A DNA stretch of 64,000 bases from Campylobacter concisus ATCC 51562 (lineage in GTDB: Bacteria; Campylobacterota; Campylobacteria; Campylobacterales; Campylobacteraceae): NCBI RefSeq assembly GCF_000466745.1, contig NZ_ANNI01000003.1, forward strand, positions 558,001-622,000. Reading direction: 5' to 3'. A model generated the notes under the pieces. It did not search any database. It saw only the letters and a program-made list of their open reading frames with translations, and was not told the origin of the DNA. Made by a program: the position numbers and the translations under genes. This document shows, in pieces, positions 33,004 through 44,089 of this stretch; position 1 is the stretch's first letter, and every line of letters begins with the position of its first letter.

Positions 33004-33866
33004 TATTCGCCCTTTGATAGCGATATGACATATTCGCCAACTGCTTTTTGTTGTATCTCGTTTAATCTGCCATCATTAAATTTAGGCATAACACCGATGT
33101 TGCCGTTTTTACCACGATTTAGTACATCCACTATGAACTCACTTGAACCATATTTACTAAGATCAGCCGACATGCCATCCATGCCTTTGCCATCATCTCC
33201 GTGACAAGCTGCACAAGCTGCGTAAAGCTCTTTTCCCATAGCTACTAAATTTTCATTTTTTGTACTTTTTATAGCACTTATCTCTTTTGCAACATAAGCT
33301 GCGATAGCCTTTGCTCCATCAGCATCAGCTAACCCAGCTGGCATCTCACCCATAGGATAATCAAGCCCCTTTGAGCCATTTAGTATCGTATCAACTATTC
33401 CTTGTTCACTACCCCAAATTTGTAAATTTGCAGCTTTGCCACCAATGCCATCGCCTGTGATACCATGACATGCTGAGCATTGCACCAAAAATACGCTCTC
33501 TCCCATAGCATGAAGTGTTTCTTTGCTTGGGTTTGCATACTCTTTTTCAAATTTAGCGTTTGCCTCTTTTACTTCTTTATTATATTCACCGATTTGTGAG
33601 TAAGAATTTAGTGGATAACCAAGTAAATAATACCAAATCGCCCAAACAAGTGTTAATAAAAAAACTACCGCCCAACCAAATGGAACTGGATTTTTATACT
33701 CGCCTATCCCATCCCAGTTGTGCTCGCTAAGCTCTACGCTTTCATCCTTTTTAACTTTCATTTGACCAACATACTTGCCAGCTACAACGACAGTTAGTAC
33801 GATAATTAAGATGGCACCTATTAACGCAAGTAGATTTATATTATCTTCTAAATTTAGCCATTGCAT
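33003..33866 (-). CDS. ccoP: cbb3 cytochrome c oxidase diheme subunit III
   Basis: 287-residue membrane-anchored diheme cytochrome c. The N-terminal region has two membrane segments (about 10-30 and 61-81), then two class I heme domains with CSACH (around 131) and CAACH (around 217). Met ligands fall in the PMGEMPAG and VMPKF regions. It accepts electrons from the bc1 complex or soluble cytochrome c and passes them to CcoO/N. It overlaps ccoQ by 13 bases. Confidence 0.95.
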   Translation of the reverse strand: MQWLNLEDNINLLALIGAILIIVLTVVVAGKYVGQMKVKKDESVELSEHNWDGIGEYKNPVPFGWAVVFLLTLVWAIWYYLLGYPLNSYSQIGEYNKEVKEANAKFEKEYANPSKETLHAMGESVFLVQCSACHGITGDGIGGKAANLQIWGSEQGIVDTILNGSKGLDYPMGEMPAGLADADGAKAIAAYVAKEISAIKSTKNENLVAMGKELYAACAACHGDDGKGMDGMSADLSKYGSSEFIVDVLNRGKNGNIGVMPKFNDGRLNEIQQKAVGEYVISLSKGE

Positions 33867-34063
33867 ACGCTCTCCTTTGTAGCCTTTTGCTCTAAAATTT
33901 TACTTCCGATCTCATCATCTAGGGCTAATCTTGAATACTTCTCATAATTTCTTCTACCTTGCTTTTCACTTTTATAAAGATGAAAAAAATAAGCGTACAA
34001 AGTGATAGCTAAGAATGCTGTCAAAATAAAATAGCCATAAGCTTGAAGTTCTCTAATATCCAT
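33854..34063 (-). CDS. ccoQ: cbb3 oxidase small subunit CcoQ
   Basis: 69 residues with one membrane helix (about 9-29: GYFILTAFLAITLYAYFFHLY) and a charged cytoplasmic tail; stabilises the oxidase. Position between ccoO and ccoP is decisive. The 13-base overlap with ccoP suggests coupling. Confidence 0.88.
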   Translation of the reverse strand: MDIRELQAYGYFILTAFLAITLYAYFFHLYKSEKQGRRNYEKYSRLALDDEIGSKILEQKATKESVCNG

Positions 34064-34072
34064 TATTAACTC

Positions 34073-34741
34073 CTATTTTAGGCTATTTAGATAGGCGATA
34101 AGTGCCACGATCTGGCGAATTTCACCCTTTGCAAAAGCACTTTTTACTTGCTCATCTTTCATATTTTCAACGATACTTGCAGCCTGCTCTTTCACGTTAG
34201 TATTTGCTTGCTCAAAAGTACCAAGAGCTGGCATATCTTTCTCATCATAAGGTGTGTTAAAAACCTTTTTAACAGTTAGCGCTTCAGCGTAAGCAGTCTC
34301 TATATCAGCATTTTTTTTAAATAAAAATGGATATGCTGGCATGATCGAGCCTGGCACAACAGAGGCTGGGTTTAACATATGATTTTCATGCCAATCTGTC
34401 GTTCTATAATTACCCACACGCATAAGATCTGGGCCAGTTCTTTTTGAGCCCCAAAGATGCGGACGATCATAAGCAAATTCGCCGCTTAGTGAGTACATAC
34501 CGTATCTATCAGTCTCTGCTTTAAACGGACGTATCATCTGTGAGTGGCAAGTGTTGCAACCATTTTGTATATATATATTTTTTCCAGCAAGCTCTAAAAC
34601 TGTATAAGGCTTTGTACCCTCAAGTGGTCTAGCTCTATTTGCAAAGTCAGGTAAAATTTCTACCACGCCAGCATAAGCTATGACGATAAAGACGCAAACT
34701 GCAAAAAAGAATGGATTTTTTTCTAACCAAGCAAACATCAC
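34073..34741 (-). CDS. ccoO: cbb3 cytochrome c oxidase monoheme subunit II
   Basis: 222 residues with an N-terminal anchor (FFFAVCVFIVIAYAGVVEI) and one heme site, GCNTCHSQMIRP. PASVVPGSIMPAYPFL provides the methionine-ligand region. The start overlaps the ccoN stop by 4 bases. Confidence 0.95.
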   Translation of the reverse strand: MMFAWLEKNPFFFAVCVFIVIAYAGVVEILPDFANRARPLEGTKPYTVLELAGKNIYIQNGCNTCHSQMIRPFKAETDRYGMYSLSGEFAYDRPHLWGSKRTGPDLMRVGNYRTTDWHENHMLNPASVVPGSIMPAYPFLFKKNADIETAYAEALTVKKVFNTPYDEKDMPALGTFEQANTNVKEQAASIVENMKDEQVKSAFAKGEIRQIVALIAYLNSLK

Positions 34742-36225
34742 ATCACCTCCGCATTGGCTTTAGCACCGCCCATAGGCGTTGCACTTTTTGGCTCTGCCAA
34801 AATAGCTTTAGCAGAAGTTGATTTGTAGATATTATAAGCAAACATCAAAAAGCCAATCAAATACAAAAGTCCACCAATAGCTCTAATGTAATAATAAGGT
34901 ATAAGCACTACAACAGTATCAATAAATGAGTATAGTAAATTTCCATAGCTATCAGTTGCTCTCCACATCATACCTTGCGTAATACCAGCAATCCACATCG
35001 AAGCAAAGTATAAAACGATACCTGTTGTTTGTATCCAAAATTGAGCTTCCATTAAGGATTTTGAATAAATTTCGCGCTTAAAGACACGTGGCGTCATATG
35101 ATAAAGTGCTGCCATAGTCATAAAACCAACCCAGCCAAGTGCGCCATCATGTACGTGTCCTGGCACCCAGTCAGTATAGTGAGCCAGTGCATTTACAGAT
35201 TTGATGGCTAAGATAGGGCCTTCAAGAGTTGAAAACATATAAAAAGTTGAAGCTAGAATCATAAATTTAATAAGCGGGCTCTCGCGAAGTTGTGTCCATT
35301 CGCCTTTCATTGTAAGAAGCATATTAATAGCTGAACCCCAAGAAGGTAAAATCAAAACAATAGAAAAAACCGAACCCATAGTCTGCATCCAATCAGGCAC
35401 AGCAGTATATATTAGGTGGTGACCGCCAGCCCAAAGATAGATAAACATAAGGCCCCAGAATGAAAATAACGAAAGCTTATAAGAAAATATTGGCTGTCCG
35501 CTCTCTTTTGGTAAGAAATAATAAATTTGGGCGATGATCGCTACTGTAAACACAAACGCAACTGCGTTGTGACCGTACCACCACTGAACCAAAGCATCAT
35601 TTGAGCCAGCATACATCGAAACTGAGTGTAGCCATGAGCCATATCCACTAACTAGTCTTGTTGGAATTTCCATATTATTAAATAGATAAAGCATAGCAAC
35701 GCCAAGAAACGTAGCAATGTAATACCAAACCGAGATATAAAGTGTTTTCTCGCGGCGTATACCAATAAGTCCAAATATACTAACGCCCCAAAGTACCCAG
35801 ACTACTACTACAGCAATATCTAGTGGCCACTCAAGCTCGGCATACTCTTTAGATGTACTCTCGCCCATAAAAAGTGTCACGACAGCTAGAATCATAACAA
35901 GTATATAAAGCCAAAAATGAAGCTTACCAATGAACATCAAAAACGGAGATTCACTCATTGATACTTTTAGGACACGCTGTCCTATGTAATACCAAGTGGC
36001 AAATATACCAGAGAGCATAAAACCAAAAATGATACCGTTAGTATGAAGAGGACGCAATCTACCAAATGCCGAATACTCACCAGCTATATAGTTTAGATCA
36101 GGACAGGCAAGCTGAAAAGCTACCAAAACACCAATAGCCATGCCAACAATACCAAAAAATATCGTGGAGAACATAAAGAGTTTTGCCACACTATAATCAT
36201 AATGTAGCAACTGGGATGGTCGCAT
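34738..36225 (-). CDS. ccoN: cbb3 cytochrome c oxidase catalytic subunit I
   Basis: 495-residue heme-copper oxidase with about 12 helices, containing the b/b3-CuB centre that reduces O2 at very low oxygen. Histidine motifs RPLHTNGIIFG, WWYGHNAVAFV, GGHHLIYTAVPDW and DWVPGHVHDGALGW are present. First gene of the ccoNOQP operon, with accessory genes downstream. RBS AGGAGG is 8 bases before the ATG. Confidence 0.97.
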   Translation of the reverse strand: MRPSQLLHYDYSVAKLFMFSTIFFGIVGMAIGVLVAFQLACPDLNYIAGEYSAFGRLRPLHTNGIIFGFMLSGIFATWYYIGQRVLKVSMSESPFLMFIGKLHFWLYILVMILAVVTLFMGESTSKEYAELEWPLDIAVVVVWVLWGVSIFGLIGIRREKTLYISVWYYIATFLGVAMLYLFNNMEIPTRLVSGYGSWLHSVSMYAGSNDALVQWWYGHNAVAFVFTVAIIAQIYYFLPKESGQPIFSYKLSLFSFWGLMFIYLWAGGHHLIYTAVPDWMQTMGSVFSIVLILPSWGSAINMLLTMKGEWTQLRESPLIKFMILASTFYMFSTLEGPILAIKSVNALAHYTDWVPGHVHDGALGWVGFMTMAALYHMTPRVFKREIYSKSLMEAQFWIQTTGIVLYFASMWIAGITQGMMWRATDSYGNLLYSFIDTVVVLIPYYYIRAIGGLLYLIGFLMFAYNIYKSTSAKAILAEPKSATPMGGAKANAEVM

Positions 36226-36317
36226 AAATTTTCCTCCTAGTTAAATTTATATTAATTTTCGGTTATTTTAGAGTAGAAAAACTATAAAAAGACTTAATTA
36301 ATATAAATTATCTTTTA

Positions 36318-37001
36318 CTAAGAGAGTCTTCTATCTATTTTGTAACCAAGCCCAGGAACATTTTTTATAAAATTACTGCCAACTTTATCTCTAACACGTT
36401 TAACAAAGGTCCTAATAGCAGCTTCTGTTACGCTCTCGCCAACCCAAACAACATTTTTTATTTCATCGTGAAGTACAAGCGTACCAAGTCTTTTTATGAG
36501 TAAGGATATAAAAGCAAGTTCTTTTTTTGTAAGAGAAATTTCAACACCATCTCTGATAAGCACACGTTTTATTTTATTAAAACTATATCCATTTGTAACC
36601 TGAATAATATTTGCTGTTTCTATCTTATTTTTAGCAACATTTTCTAAAGTAACCAAAAAATCATCAAGATCAATCGGCTTTAAAACGTATTTATCAATAC
36701 CAACATCTATTGCTTTTAGAAGTGTTTCTTTTTCACTATTTGTGCTAAAAACTATAATAGGTGTATCTTTTGAAATTTCTTTAATGCTTTTAGCCATATC
36801 AAGGCCATTCATTATAGGCATAAAAACGTCTGTTATAACCATATTTGGATTATATTTTTTAAATTTTTTAAGTCCTTCATCGCCATTTTGAGCAGTGATA
36901 ACTTTTTCGAATTTATCTCGCATAACTTCTTGTACTATTTTTTTACCATCTCCCTCATTTTCAACGATAAGAACAGTTAGATTATTAAGAATCTTGCTCA
37001 T
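36318..37001 (-). CDS. OmpR-type response regulator without adjacent kinase
   Basis: 227 residues: receiver domain (1-120) with phosphoacceptor Asp in MVITDVFMPIMNG, Lys in YVLKPID, and a winged-helix DNA-binding domain (about 133-225; LTKKELAFISLLI, AAIRTFVKRVRDKVG, VPGLGYKI). The acidic pocket reads LIVENEGD instead of LIVDDE, an unusual variant. In C. jejuni, as I recall, the corresponding locus has a sensor-kinase gene next to it; none fits in the 81-base gap here. It may act on the adjacent cco operon, by position only. Confidence 0.85.
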   Translation of the reverse strand: MSKILNNLTVLIVENEGDGKKIVQEVMRDKFEKVITAQNGDEGLKKFKKYNPNMVITDVFMPIMNGLDMAKSIKEISKDTPIIVFSTNSEKETLLKAIDVGIDKYVLKPIDLDDFLVTLENVAKNKIETANIIQVTNGYSFNKIKRVLIRDGVEISLTKKELAFISLLIKRLGTLVLHDEIKNVVWVGESVTEAAIRTFVKRVRDKVGSNFIKNVPGLGYKIDRRLS

Positions 37002-37082
37002 TTATTCTTCCTTTTTGGTTATATTTATCAAACATCATAAATTTTGACGCAATTAACAATTATCTCTCTTACTTTAACTATC

Positions 37083-37748
37083 TTAGGCATTTGCTCTATA
37101 TCCTAAAAATGATAGATAAATTCCATTTATTATCATTATGCTAGCCGAAATCTTAAACATTATGTCTTTAAATTTTTCATTTAAAATCCCAAATACAAAG
37201 CTAGCTAAAAGCATGGCTGGCAATGTACAAAGACCAAATACAAGCATTATAAAAGCCGAATAAATAAAATTTGCACTTAAAATCCCAAGTGCCAAAAAAT
37301 AATAAACCACACCACAAGGCAAAAAGCCATTTAAAAAACCAAGTAATAAAAAATTTGCTAAATTTTTCTTTTGAATCCTTGTTTTTGCAATTCTTACTAC
37401 AAAATTAAGTGCCTTTTGATTCTCCACAAATTTTAAAAGCTCGCCCCTAAAAAGCAAGGCAATGCCGATAAACGCGATCACTAAGCCAACTATAAAAAAT
37501 ATAAGACCTCTTGCTTGCAAGCCAAAGCTAATGGCCGCTCCAAAGGCACCAAACAAAGCTCCTAAAACCACATAAGCAAAGATTCTAGCTAGACTATAAA
37601 GCGTACTTAGCATTAGAATTTCTCTCTTGCTTTTGCCTTTAAAAAATAGAGTCTGTAGGCTCAAAAATCCACTACACATACCTACACAATGACTAAAGCT
37701 ACTTAAAAATGCAACTGAGATAATCATGTAAAGGTTTATATTTTGCAT
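37083..37748 (-). CDS. SafE/DsbD-like membrane protein of the cbb3 locus
   Basis: 221 residues, about six helices, with FSHCVGMCSGF near the N-terminus and FLNGFLPCGVVYYFL later. These HCxGMC and PCG motifs match the TauE/SafE-like membrane family (COG2836) often found with cbb3 oxidase or copper-handling genes. Likely role in metal or thiol handling for oxidase assembly. It ends 81 bases from the regulator gene and begins one base after carA ends, so it may be transcribed with carA. Confidence 0.72.
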   Translation of the reverse strand: MQNINLYMIISVAFLSSFSHCVGMCSGFLSLQTLFFKGKSKREILMLSTLYSLARIFAYVVLGALFGAFGAAISFGLQARGLIFFIVGLVIAFIGIALLFRGELLKFVENQKALNFVVRIAKTRIQKKNLANFLLLGFLNGFLPCGVVYYFLALGILSANFIYSAFIMLVFGLCTLPAMLLASFVFGILNEKFKDIMFKISASIMIINGIYLSFLGYRANA

Positions 37749-37749
37749 C

Positions 37750-38868
37750 TTATAAAATTTCTAAAAACTGCTTAAATATATATTTGCTCTCACTTGGGCC
37801 ACCACTTGCTTCTGGATGGTGCTGAACTGAAAAGATCGGATAGTCTTTGTATCTCACGCCTTCGATTGTGTTGTCAAATAAATTTCTATGAGTCACAACT
37901 GCTACTTCTGCGATACTCTCAGGTACGTTGTAGTTGTGATTTTGTGTTGTTATCTCGATCGCTTTTGTCTCTAAATTTAGCACTGGGTGATTTGCTCCGT
38001 GTTGACCAAATTTAAGCTTATATGTCTCATATCCAAAGGCATTTGATAGTAGCTGATGTCCAAGGCAAATGCCAAATATAGGTATCCTAGCCTCAATCAT
38101 CTTTTTAATCTCGCCTATTTCGGCCTTTAAATTTTTTGGCTCACCAGGACCATTTGATAAGAATACCCCATTTATCTCACCATTTTTAAATTTTTCTATT
38201 AAAATTTCAGCCTTAGTATCGTGTGGTACAACGATGACTTCAAGACCAGTTTCACATAGCTCGTTTAAGATATTTCTCTTTACACCAAAGTCAAAAACAG
38301 CTATTTTTTTGCCAATACTTTTTAACGGCTTATATGACTTTAAATTTCTATCCCAAGCTCCTTTTTTGTGCTCATATTCATCCATCGCACTAACTGTTTT
38401 TACGTAGTTTATATTTTCGATACGGCCGCTACTTTCAAGCCTGCGTTTTAGCTCATCTTTGTCGCTTATTTGCGTTGAGATATAAGCCATCAAGGCACCT
38501 TCATCGCGTAACATCTTTGTGAGGTATCTAGTATCAACGTCATAAACGCCAAATTTACCTTGCTCTTCGAAAAATTTTCCCAAAGATTTTTGCGAGCGGT
38601 AGTTTGATGGAATTTCATTGTAGCTTCTCATTATAACGCCACTTGCATGAATTCTAAGACTCTCCATATCGTCTTCGTTTATACCTACTATGCCTATTTC
38701 TGGCATAGTAAAGACGATAAACTGACCAGCATAGCTTGGATCGCTCATGATCTCTTCATAGCCAGTCATCGAGGTATTAAAAACGAGCTCACCTGCACAC
38801 TCACCATGAGCACCAAAAGCTTTTGCTTCTAAAAAAACACCATTTTCAATATAAATGTAAGCTTTCAT
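37750..38868 (-). CDS. carA: Carbamoyl-phosphate synthase small subunit
   Basis: 372-residue glutaminase subunit supplying ammonia to CarB for arginine and pyrimidine synthesis. The N-terminal domain has VFNTSMTGYEEIMSDPSYAGQ; the class I amidotransferase domain has IFGICLGHQLLSNAFG with the nucleophilic Cys and VQHHPEASGGP with the His-Glu pair. The start overlaps the DUF507 stop by one base. carB is 1.2 kb away, separated by the DUF507 and membrane-protein genes. Confidence 0.97.
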   Translation of the reverse strand: MKAYIYIENGVFLEAKAFGAHGECAGELVFNTSMTGYEEIMSDPSYAGQFIVFTMPEIGIVGINEDDMESLRIHASGVIMRSYNEIPSNYRSQKSLGKFFEEQGKFGVYDVDTRYLTKMLRDEGALMAYISTQISDKDELKRRLESSGRIENINYVKTVSAMDEYEHKKGAWDRNLKSYKPLKSIGKKIAVFDFGVKRNILNELCETGLEVIVVPHDTKAEILIEKFKNGEINGVFLSNGPGEPKNLKAEIGEIKKMIEARIPIFGICLGHQLLSNAFGYETYKLKFGQHGANHPVLNLETKAIEITTQNHNYNVPESIAEVAVVTHRNLFDNTIEGVRYKDYPIFSVQHHPEASGGPSESKYIFKQFLEIL

Positions 38869-39419
38869 TAAAGCATGCCTCTTTTTTTAAGCTCATCTTG
38901 ATACAAACGCTCAAAGACAAGATCATATTCATCAGTTCCTGGGATTAGCTTATGTTTATAATTTTGTATCATTTCATAAACATCATCTTCTATCTTCTCA
39001 TAGCTTTTTAAGTACTCGTCTATTGAGTTATAAATCACATTTTTTACGCGATTTTCAGATACATTATAGTCAACAAGACCGCTCTTCCAAATAGTTTCAA
39101 GCACTTTGTGAGCGATATTGCTAAATCTATCTTCGTGGGTTAAGATTACATCAAATTCACCTGCGAGCTTCTTTTTAACGAGCCAAAACATATTTTTGCG
39201 GTCAATTTGCATAGTTTGCATCTCGTCTTCATTTTTCTCCAAAAGCTCATTTACTCGCTCATCTAAAGCTCTTTCTTTTTGAATATCGACTGTTAAAATT
39301 TCGCTTGTTTTTGATACGATTGGCTCAATGCCTTTATTTAATCTTACGAAACCACAATTTAGAAGATCTATTGCTATTTTATGTGAAATATACGGAACGT
39401 GTGGGAGTTTTAAACGCAT
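38868..39419 (-). CDS. DUF507-family protein
   Basis: 183 residues, charged and largely helical, made of two similar halves (an RVNELLEKNEDEM and a NSIDEYLKSYEKIED region). The opening MRLKLPHVPYISHKIAIDL is typical of DUF507 in Campylobacterota. It precedes carA, as in other campylobacters. No function known. Confidence 0.82.
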   Translation of the reverse strand: MRLKLPHVPYISHKIAIDLLNCGFVRLNKGIEPIVSKTSEILTVDIQKERALDERVNELLEKNEDEMQTMQIDRKNMFWLVKKKLAGEFDVILTHEDRFSNIAHKVLETIWKSGLVDYNVSENRVKNVIYNSIDEYLKSYEKIEDDVYEMIQNYKHKLIPGTDEYDLVFERLYQDELKKRGML

Positions 39420-39468
39420 TTTAAACCTTTAAATTTTTATGCCATTTTAACTAAATAAAGGTAAAACT

Positions 39469-39909
39469 TTACTTTGAAATTTTAACGACTTTATTATTAT
39501 CGCTTCTTAAAAAATAAATTTCTCTTCGTCCTTCATAAAGTATCTTTCCATCAGTCTTTTGCTCATTTTCTAAATTTGATGAGATATCTAAAGATAGCGA
39601 TTTGCTCATAAAATAATTCTCTCCTAAAGTGCGCCCAAAGTCAGGATACCAACTAAAAGCACAAACTATCAGCAAAACTAAATAAAAAGCTCTAAAAATT
39701 TTTCTAAAAGGCGCGTAAAAAAAACAATACCCAAATATAAAAAATACGGGCAAAAGCCATAAGAAAGGCACGTTATCAACAAAAATAACATTAAAATACT
39801 CGCTTATGCCATAGTAAGAAAAGTAGTTGTTGTAAATTCCAACAAATAGCGTAAAAATAGGAGCAAGGACAAATATAATACCCGTAAAAAAAGCATTTAA
39901 AATTTTCAT
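39469..39909 (-). CDS. Small multi-helix membrane protein, unknown
   Basis: 146 residues with three or four hydrophobic segments (about 5-28, 46-64, 70-90) and a soluble C-terminal tail (DGKILYEGRREIYFLRSDNNKVVK) that looks like a small beta domain. No family recognised. RBS AAAGGAGAG precedes the ATG. It lies downstream of carB on the same strand (164-base gap), so it may be a separate unit. Confidence 0.55.
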   Translation of the reverse strand: MKILNAFFTGIIFVLAPIFTLFVGIYNNYFSYYGISEYFNVIFVDNVPFLWLLPVFFIFGYCFFYAPFRKIFRAFYLVLLIVCAFSWYPDFGRTLGENYFMSKSLSLDISSNLENEQKTDGKILYEGRREIYFLRSDNNKVVKISK

Positions 39910-40073
39910 AATCTCTCCTTTTGAGTGAGATTATATTAAACATAAGCTTTAATATTACTAGATTGATGAAAGCTAAACTAAAATTAAAAGCAAAATACCA
40001 TATATGGACATCTATTGCTTCTAACAATACTTTAAAAAACAGTTTAGCTATAAGCTAAACTGCCTTAAATTTA

Positions 40074-43000
40074 TTACTTTTTAGATAAATACTCTTGCAA
40101 GCTTTTTACTTCAAGTGCTTTACCAGTTTGAACTGCACTTAGCGACTTAGCAGCTGCTAGTGCTGCACGGATCGTTGTAAAATATGGAATTTTAAATCTC
40201 AGCACATTTTGGCGGATCTTTTTGCCATCATCCACGCTTGATTTTGTATCGCTTGTGTTAATAACAAGTGCGATATCGCCGTTTTTAAGTCTATCTTCGA
40301 CATTTGGCCTACCCTCGCTTATCTTATAGACAAACTCGGCCTCCACACCAGCCTCGCTTAAAATTTTATGCGTACCACCAGTTGCGATGATGCTAAAGCC
40401 AAGCGCTATTAGCTCTTTTGCAAGATTAGGTGCGTAAGATTTATCAGCGTCAGCTAACGTTAAAAATACCCTGCCTTTGCTTGGCAAAGTGTTGCTAGCA
40501 GCGATCTGACTCTTTGCAAATGAGCTTGCAAAGTCGTGGCTGATACCCATGACCTCGCCAGTACTTTTCATCTCAGGGCCAAGGATGAGATCGGCGCCAC
40601 TTAGCTTGTTAAATGGCAATACACACTCTTTTACACAAATATGCGAGCTAACGCGTGGTTTTAGGATGTCGCCATCTTCATAAACAACCTTGTAATCATC
40701 ATAAAATTTAAGTGCCTCACGTAAATTTCCCTGCCACATAACTCTTGTCGCCACCTTTGCCATAGGCACGCCAGTAGCCTTACTCACAAACGGCACGGTC
40801 CTGCTCGCGCGAGGATTCACCTCGATCATATAAAGCTCGTTTTCATAGATGGCAAACTGGATATTCATAAGGCCAACGACGCCTAAATTTAGCGCGATAT
40901 CTCTTGTTTGCTTCTCCACTTTTTTTATCATTTCATCACTTAAGCTCATCGGTGGCAATATGCAAGCTGAGTCGCCAGAGTGAATTCCAGCCTCCTCGAT
41001 GTGCTCCATTATTGCGCCGATATAGACCTCTTTGCCGTCACATATCGCATCTACATCAAGCTCTTTTGCATCTTGTAAAAATTTATCAAGTAGCACTGGT
41101 GAGTGGTTGCTAACCTTTACCGCCTCATTCATATACTCTTTTAGTTCGCTCTCGTTGTGTACCCTTCTCATCGCCCTGCCGCCAAGGACGTAGCTTGGAC
41201 GAACCAGCACTGGATAGCCGATATTTGCGGCCTTTTGTAAGGCTTCCTCTAAGCTAGTGGCGGTGTCATTTTTAGGTTGAAGGACGCCTATTTTATTTAT
41301 AAATTCGCTAAATTTCTTTCTATCCTCTGCCACATCGATCACTCTTGCGGTTGTGCCGATGATCTTAGCGCCGATCACGCTTAGGCGTTTTGCAAATTTA
41401 AGTGGAGTTTGACCACCAAAATGCACGATCACGCCATCTGGCTTTTCGCGCTCGATAACTGATCTAACATGCTCAAAATCAATCGGCTCAAAATACAAAA
41501 TATCGCTCGTGTCGTAGTCGGTTGAGACGGTTTCTGGGTTGCAGTTATACATTATCGTTTTTATGCCAAGGTCTCTTAGGGCGTAGCTTGCGTGCACGCA
41601 GCAGTAGTCAAACTCTATACCCTGACCGATCCTGTTTGGACCGCCACCTATTATCATCACCTTTTTAGCGTCTTTTGCTAGCTCTTTTTTAGGAAATTTA
41701 GTGATATTTGTGGTTGAGTAAAGATACGGCGTTAGTGCCTTAAACTCGCCCGCACAAGTATCGACCTCGTTGTATTCAAGCTCGATGCCAAGCTTTTGCC
41801 TAGCAAAATAGATATCATTTTGGCTAAGCTCAAGATCGTCTTTTTCATTTATAATCACAGCTATCATCTTGTCTGAAAAGCCCATGCTTTTTGCCTCTCG
41901 AAGTAGCTCTTCATTATTTAAGATATCCATGTCGATCTTATCTTCAAATTTAACTATCTCATAAATTTGCTCCAAAAACCAAGGGTCGATCTTGCTAAAC
42001 TCATGTACCTCAGCCACGCTAAAGCCATCTCTAAAGGCTTGTGCTAGATATAAAATTCTCCTCTCATTTGCATTTCTGATGCCATAAATCAAAGCGTTTT
42101 TCTCTAGGCTAAGGCTATTGAATCCGCAAAGGTCGCGCTCTAGGCTGCAAAGCGCCTTTTGGATACTCTCTTTAAATGTCCTACCTATCGCCATCACCTC
42201 GCCAACTGACTTCATCGCAGTGCCTAAATATGGGTTTGATCCTGGGAATTTCTCAAATGTAAAACGCGGGATCTTTGTCACGATGTAGTCGATCACCGGC
42301 TCAAAGCTAGCAGGCGTGCCAGTGATGTCATTTTTGATCTCATCTAGGCTAAAACCAACTGCAAGCAGTGTCGCAACCTTTGCGATCGGGTAGCCAGTAG
42401 CTTTACTGGCAAGCGCCGAGCTTCGGCTAACGCGTGGGTTCATCTCGATAACGATCATGCGGCCACTTTTTGGGTCTATGGCAAACTGCACGTTGCTGCC
42501 ACCAGTATCAACGCCGATCTCGCGAAGTATGGCAAAGCTAGCGTCACGCATAGCTTGATACTCCTTATCTGTGAGCGTTAAGGCCGGTGCGACCGTGATG
42601 CTATCGCCTGTATGCACGCCCATTGGGTCAAAATTCTCGATCGAGCAGACGATGATGCAGTTGTCATTTCTATCTCTAATGACTTCCATCTCGTACTCTT
42701 TCCAGCCAAGTAAGCTCTCTTCTATCAAAATTTCATGTATCGGGCTTGCGTCAAGGCCGGTGTTGGCTAACTCTTTAAACTCATCCATATTATAAGCCAC
42801 GCCACTTCCTGCGCCACCAAGCGTGTAGCTAGCTCTTATGATGAGCGGAAAGCCTATCTCATTTGCCGCATTTAGCGCGTCGTCCATATTATAAGCATAT
42901 CTACTCTCAGGCAAGTCCATGCCGATCTTTTGCATGGTCGCTTTAAAAATTTGTCTATCTTCGCCCTTTTTTATCGCTTCTGGGTTTGCACCAAGAAATT

Positions 43001-43334
43001 TCACATCCTTTAAAAGACCACTCTCAAAGACCTCCATAGCAGCATTTAGCGCTACTTGTCCGCCCATCGTTGGCAAAATCGCGTCAATATTTTCTTTTTC
43101 GATGATCTTTAAAATGCTATCTTTTGTGATAGGCTCAATATACGTTGCATCGGCAAAATTTGGGTCAGTCATGATGGTGGCTGGGTTTGAGTTGATAAGC
43201 ACTACGCGGTATCCAAGCTCTTTTAGTGTCTTGGCTGCTTGCGTGCCTGAGTAGTCAAATTCGCAGGCTTGACCGATGACGATAGGGCCTGAGCCGATTA
43301 GCAAAATAGTATTTATATCTGTTCTTTTTGGCAT
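40074..43334 (-). CDS. carB: Carbamoyl-phosphate synthase large subunit
   Basis: 1086 residues, full length. It has two homologous ATP-grasp halves, beginning at [17 protein letters not shown] and [36 protein letters not shown] and [20 protein letters not shown] mark their metal sites. The C-terminal MGS-like allosteric domain contains [13 protein letters not shown]. It joins bicarbonate, ammonia from CarA and two ATP. The start abuts the mreC stop (one-base overlap), so it is the last gene of the fabZ-lpxA-clpX-mreBC cluster. Confidence 0.98.
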   Translation of the reverse strand: MPKRTDINTILLIGSGPIVIGQACEFDYSGTQAAKTLKELGYRVVLINSNPATIMTDPNFADATYIEPITKDSILKIIEKENIDAILPTMGGQVALNAAMEVFESGLLKDVKFLGANPEAIKKGEDRQIFKATMQKIGMDLPESRYAYNMDDALNAANEIGFPLIIRASYTLGGAGSGVAYNMDEFKELANTGLDASPIHEILIEESLLGWKEYEMEVIRDRNDNCIIVCSIENFDPMGVHTGDSITVAPALTLTDKEYQAMRDASFAILREIGVDTGGSNVQFAIDPKSGRMIVIEMNPRVSRSSALASKATGYPIAKVATLLAVGFSLDEIKNDITGTPASFEPVIDYIVTKIPRFTFEKFPGSNPYLGTAMKSVGEVMAIGRTFKESIQKALCSLERDLCGFNSLSLEKNALIYGIRNANERRILYLAQAFRDGFSVAEVHEFSKIDPWFLEQIYEIVKFEDKIDMDILNNEELLREAKSMGFSDKMIAVIINEKDDLELSQNDIYFARQKLGIELEYNEVDTCAGEFKALTPYLYSTTNITKFPKKELAKDAKKVMIIGGGPNRIGQGIEFDYCCVHASYALRDLGIKTIMYNCNPETVSTDYDTSDILYFEPIDFEHVRSVIEREKPDGVIVHFGGQTPLKFAKRLSVIGAKIIGTTARVIDVAEDRKKFSEFINKIGVLQPKNDTATSLEEALQKAANIGYPVLVRPSYVLGGRAMRRVHNESELKEYMNEAVKVSNHSPVLLDKFLQDAKELDVDAICDGKEVYIGAIMEHIEEAGIHSGDSACILPPMSLSDEMIKKVEKQTRDIALNLGVVGLMNIQFAIYENELYMIEVNPRASRTVPFVSKATGVPMAKVATRVMWQGNLREALKFYDDYKVVYEDGDILKPRVSSHICVKECVLPFNKLSGADLILGPEMKSTGEVMGISHDFASSFAKSQIAASNTLPSKGRVFLTLADADKSYAPNLAKELIALGFSIIATGGTHKILSEAGVEAEFVYKISEGRPNVEDRLKNGDIALVINTSDTKSSVDDGKKIRQNVLRFKIPYFTTIRAALAAAKSLSAVQTGKALEVKSLQEYLSKK

Positions 43335-44089
43335 TATTTTTCCTTTGTTACAACGTATAGGTAGTTTGGTATGTTTAGCTTTGCATAGGGCTCAACTATC
43401 ACGCTTTGATAGGAGCTCTCTTTTAAAATTTTACTCACGCGCCCTACTGGCACCCCACTAAAAAATATCCCATCAAGCCCGCTCGTAAAGACCTCGTCGC
43501 CCTCTTTTGGGCTGAGCCATTGTGGGATAAATTTCACCATTATTTGGCCTTGATTTCCATGCGCGACGCCTGGAATTTTGTCATTTCCTATATAAACTGC
43601 AAATATACTTTTTGGGTCATTTTGCAAGTAAGCTAGTGGCTTGCCATCTTTTGCGATGACGATACCAGCACTATTTCCTTGATAGATGAGTCCATAAATT
43701 TTATTTGGGTCGTATCCTTCAAACTCGCTTATCCAAATTTTATTATAATCCCCGATATGCACGTAGCTAAGCCCTTTTACTAGCTTTACAGCTGGGGCGT
43801 AGACAGTTGAGTTTTTATCTTTTAAAATTTGATTTAGCTCATTTGCAAAAGTAGAAAGAAGCGTAGCTGAGCGCTCTAGCTCTTCATTTTGCGCTCTTAG
43901 TTTTTCTATCTCGCTAGCCTGCCTAAAATATTCGTTTATATAGTCTTTCACACTTTTAGCAAAATTGTCGTATGAATTTGTAGCATAGTTACTAAACCCG
44001 ATAGAAAGATTACTTAAAATTTCTCCCTTGAAAACTGAGGCCGTAGCAAGCAATGCTATAAAAACAAAAAGAACAATCTTACTCTTCAT
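43334..44089 (-). CDS. mreC: Rod-shape protein MreC
   Basis: 251 residues: one N-terminal helix, coiled coil (about 60-85; [15 protein letters not shown]), and the periplasmic double-beta domain ([37 protein letters not shown]). It links MreB filaments to cell-wall synthases. It overlaps mreB by 11 bases. No mreD is visible. Confidence 0.93.
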   Translation of the reverse strand: MKSKIVLFVFIALLATASVFKGEILSNLSIGFSNYATNSYDNFAKSVKDYINEYFRQASEIEKLRAQNEELERSATLLSTFANELNQILKDKNSTVYAPAVKLVKGLSYVHIGDYNKIWISEFEGYDPNKIYGLIYQGNSAGIVIAKDGKPLAYLQNDPKSIFAVYIGNDKIPGVAHGNQGQIMVKFIPQWLSPKEGDEVFTSGLDGIFFSGVPVGRVSKILKESSYQSVIVEPYAKLNIPNYLYVVTKEK

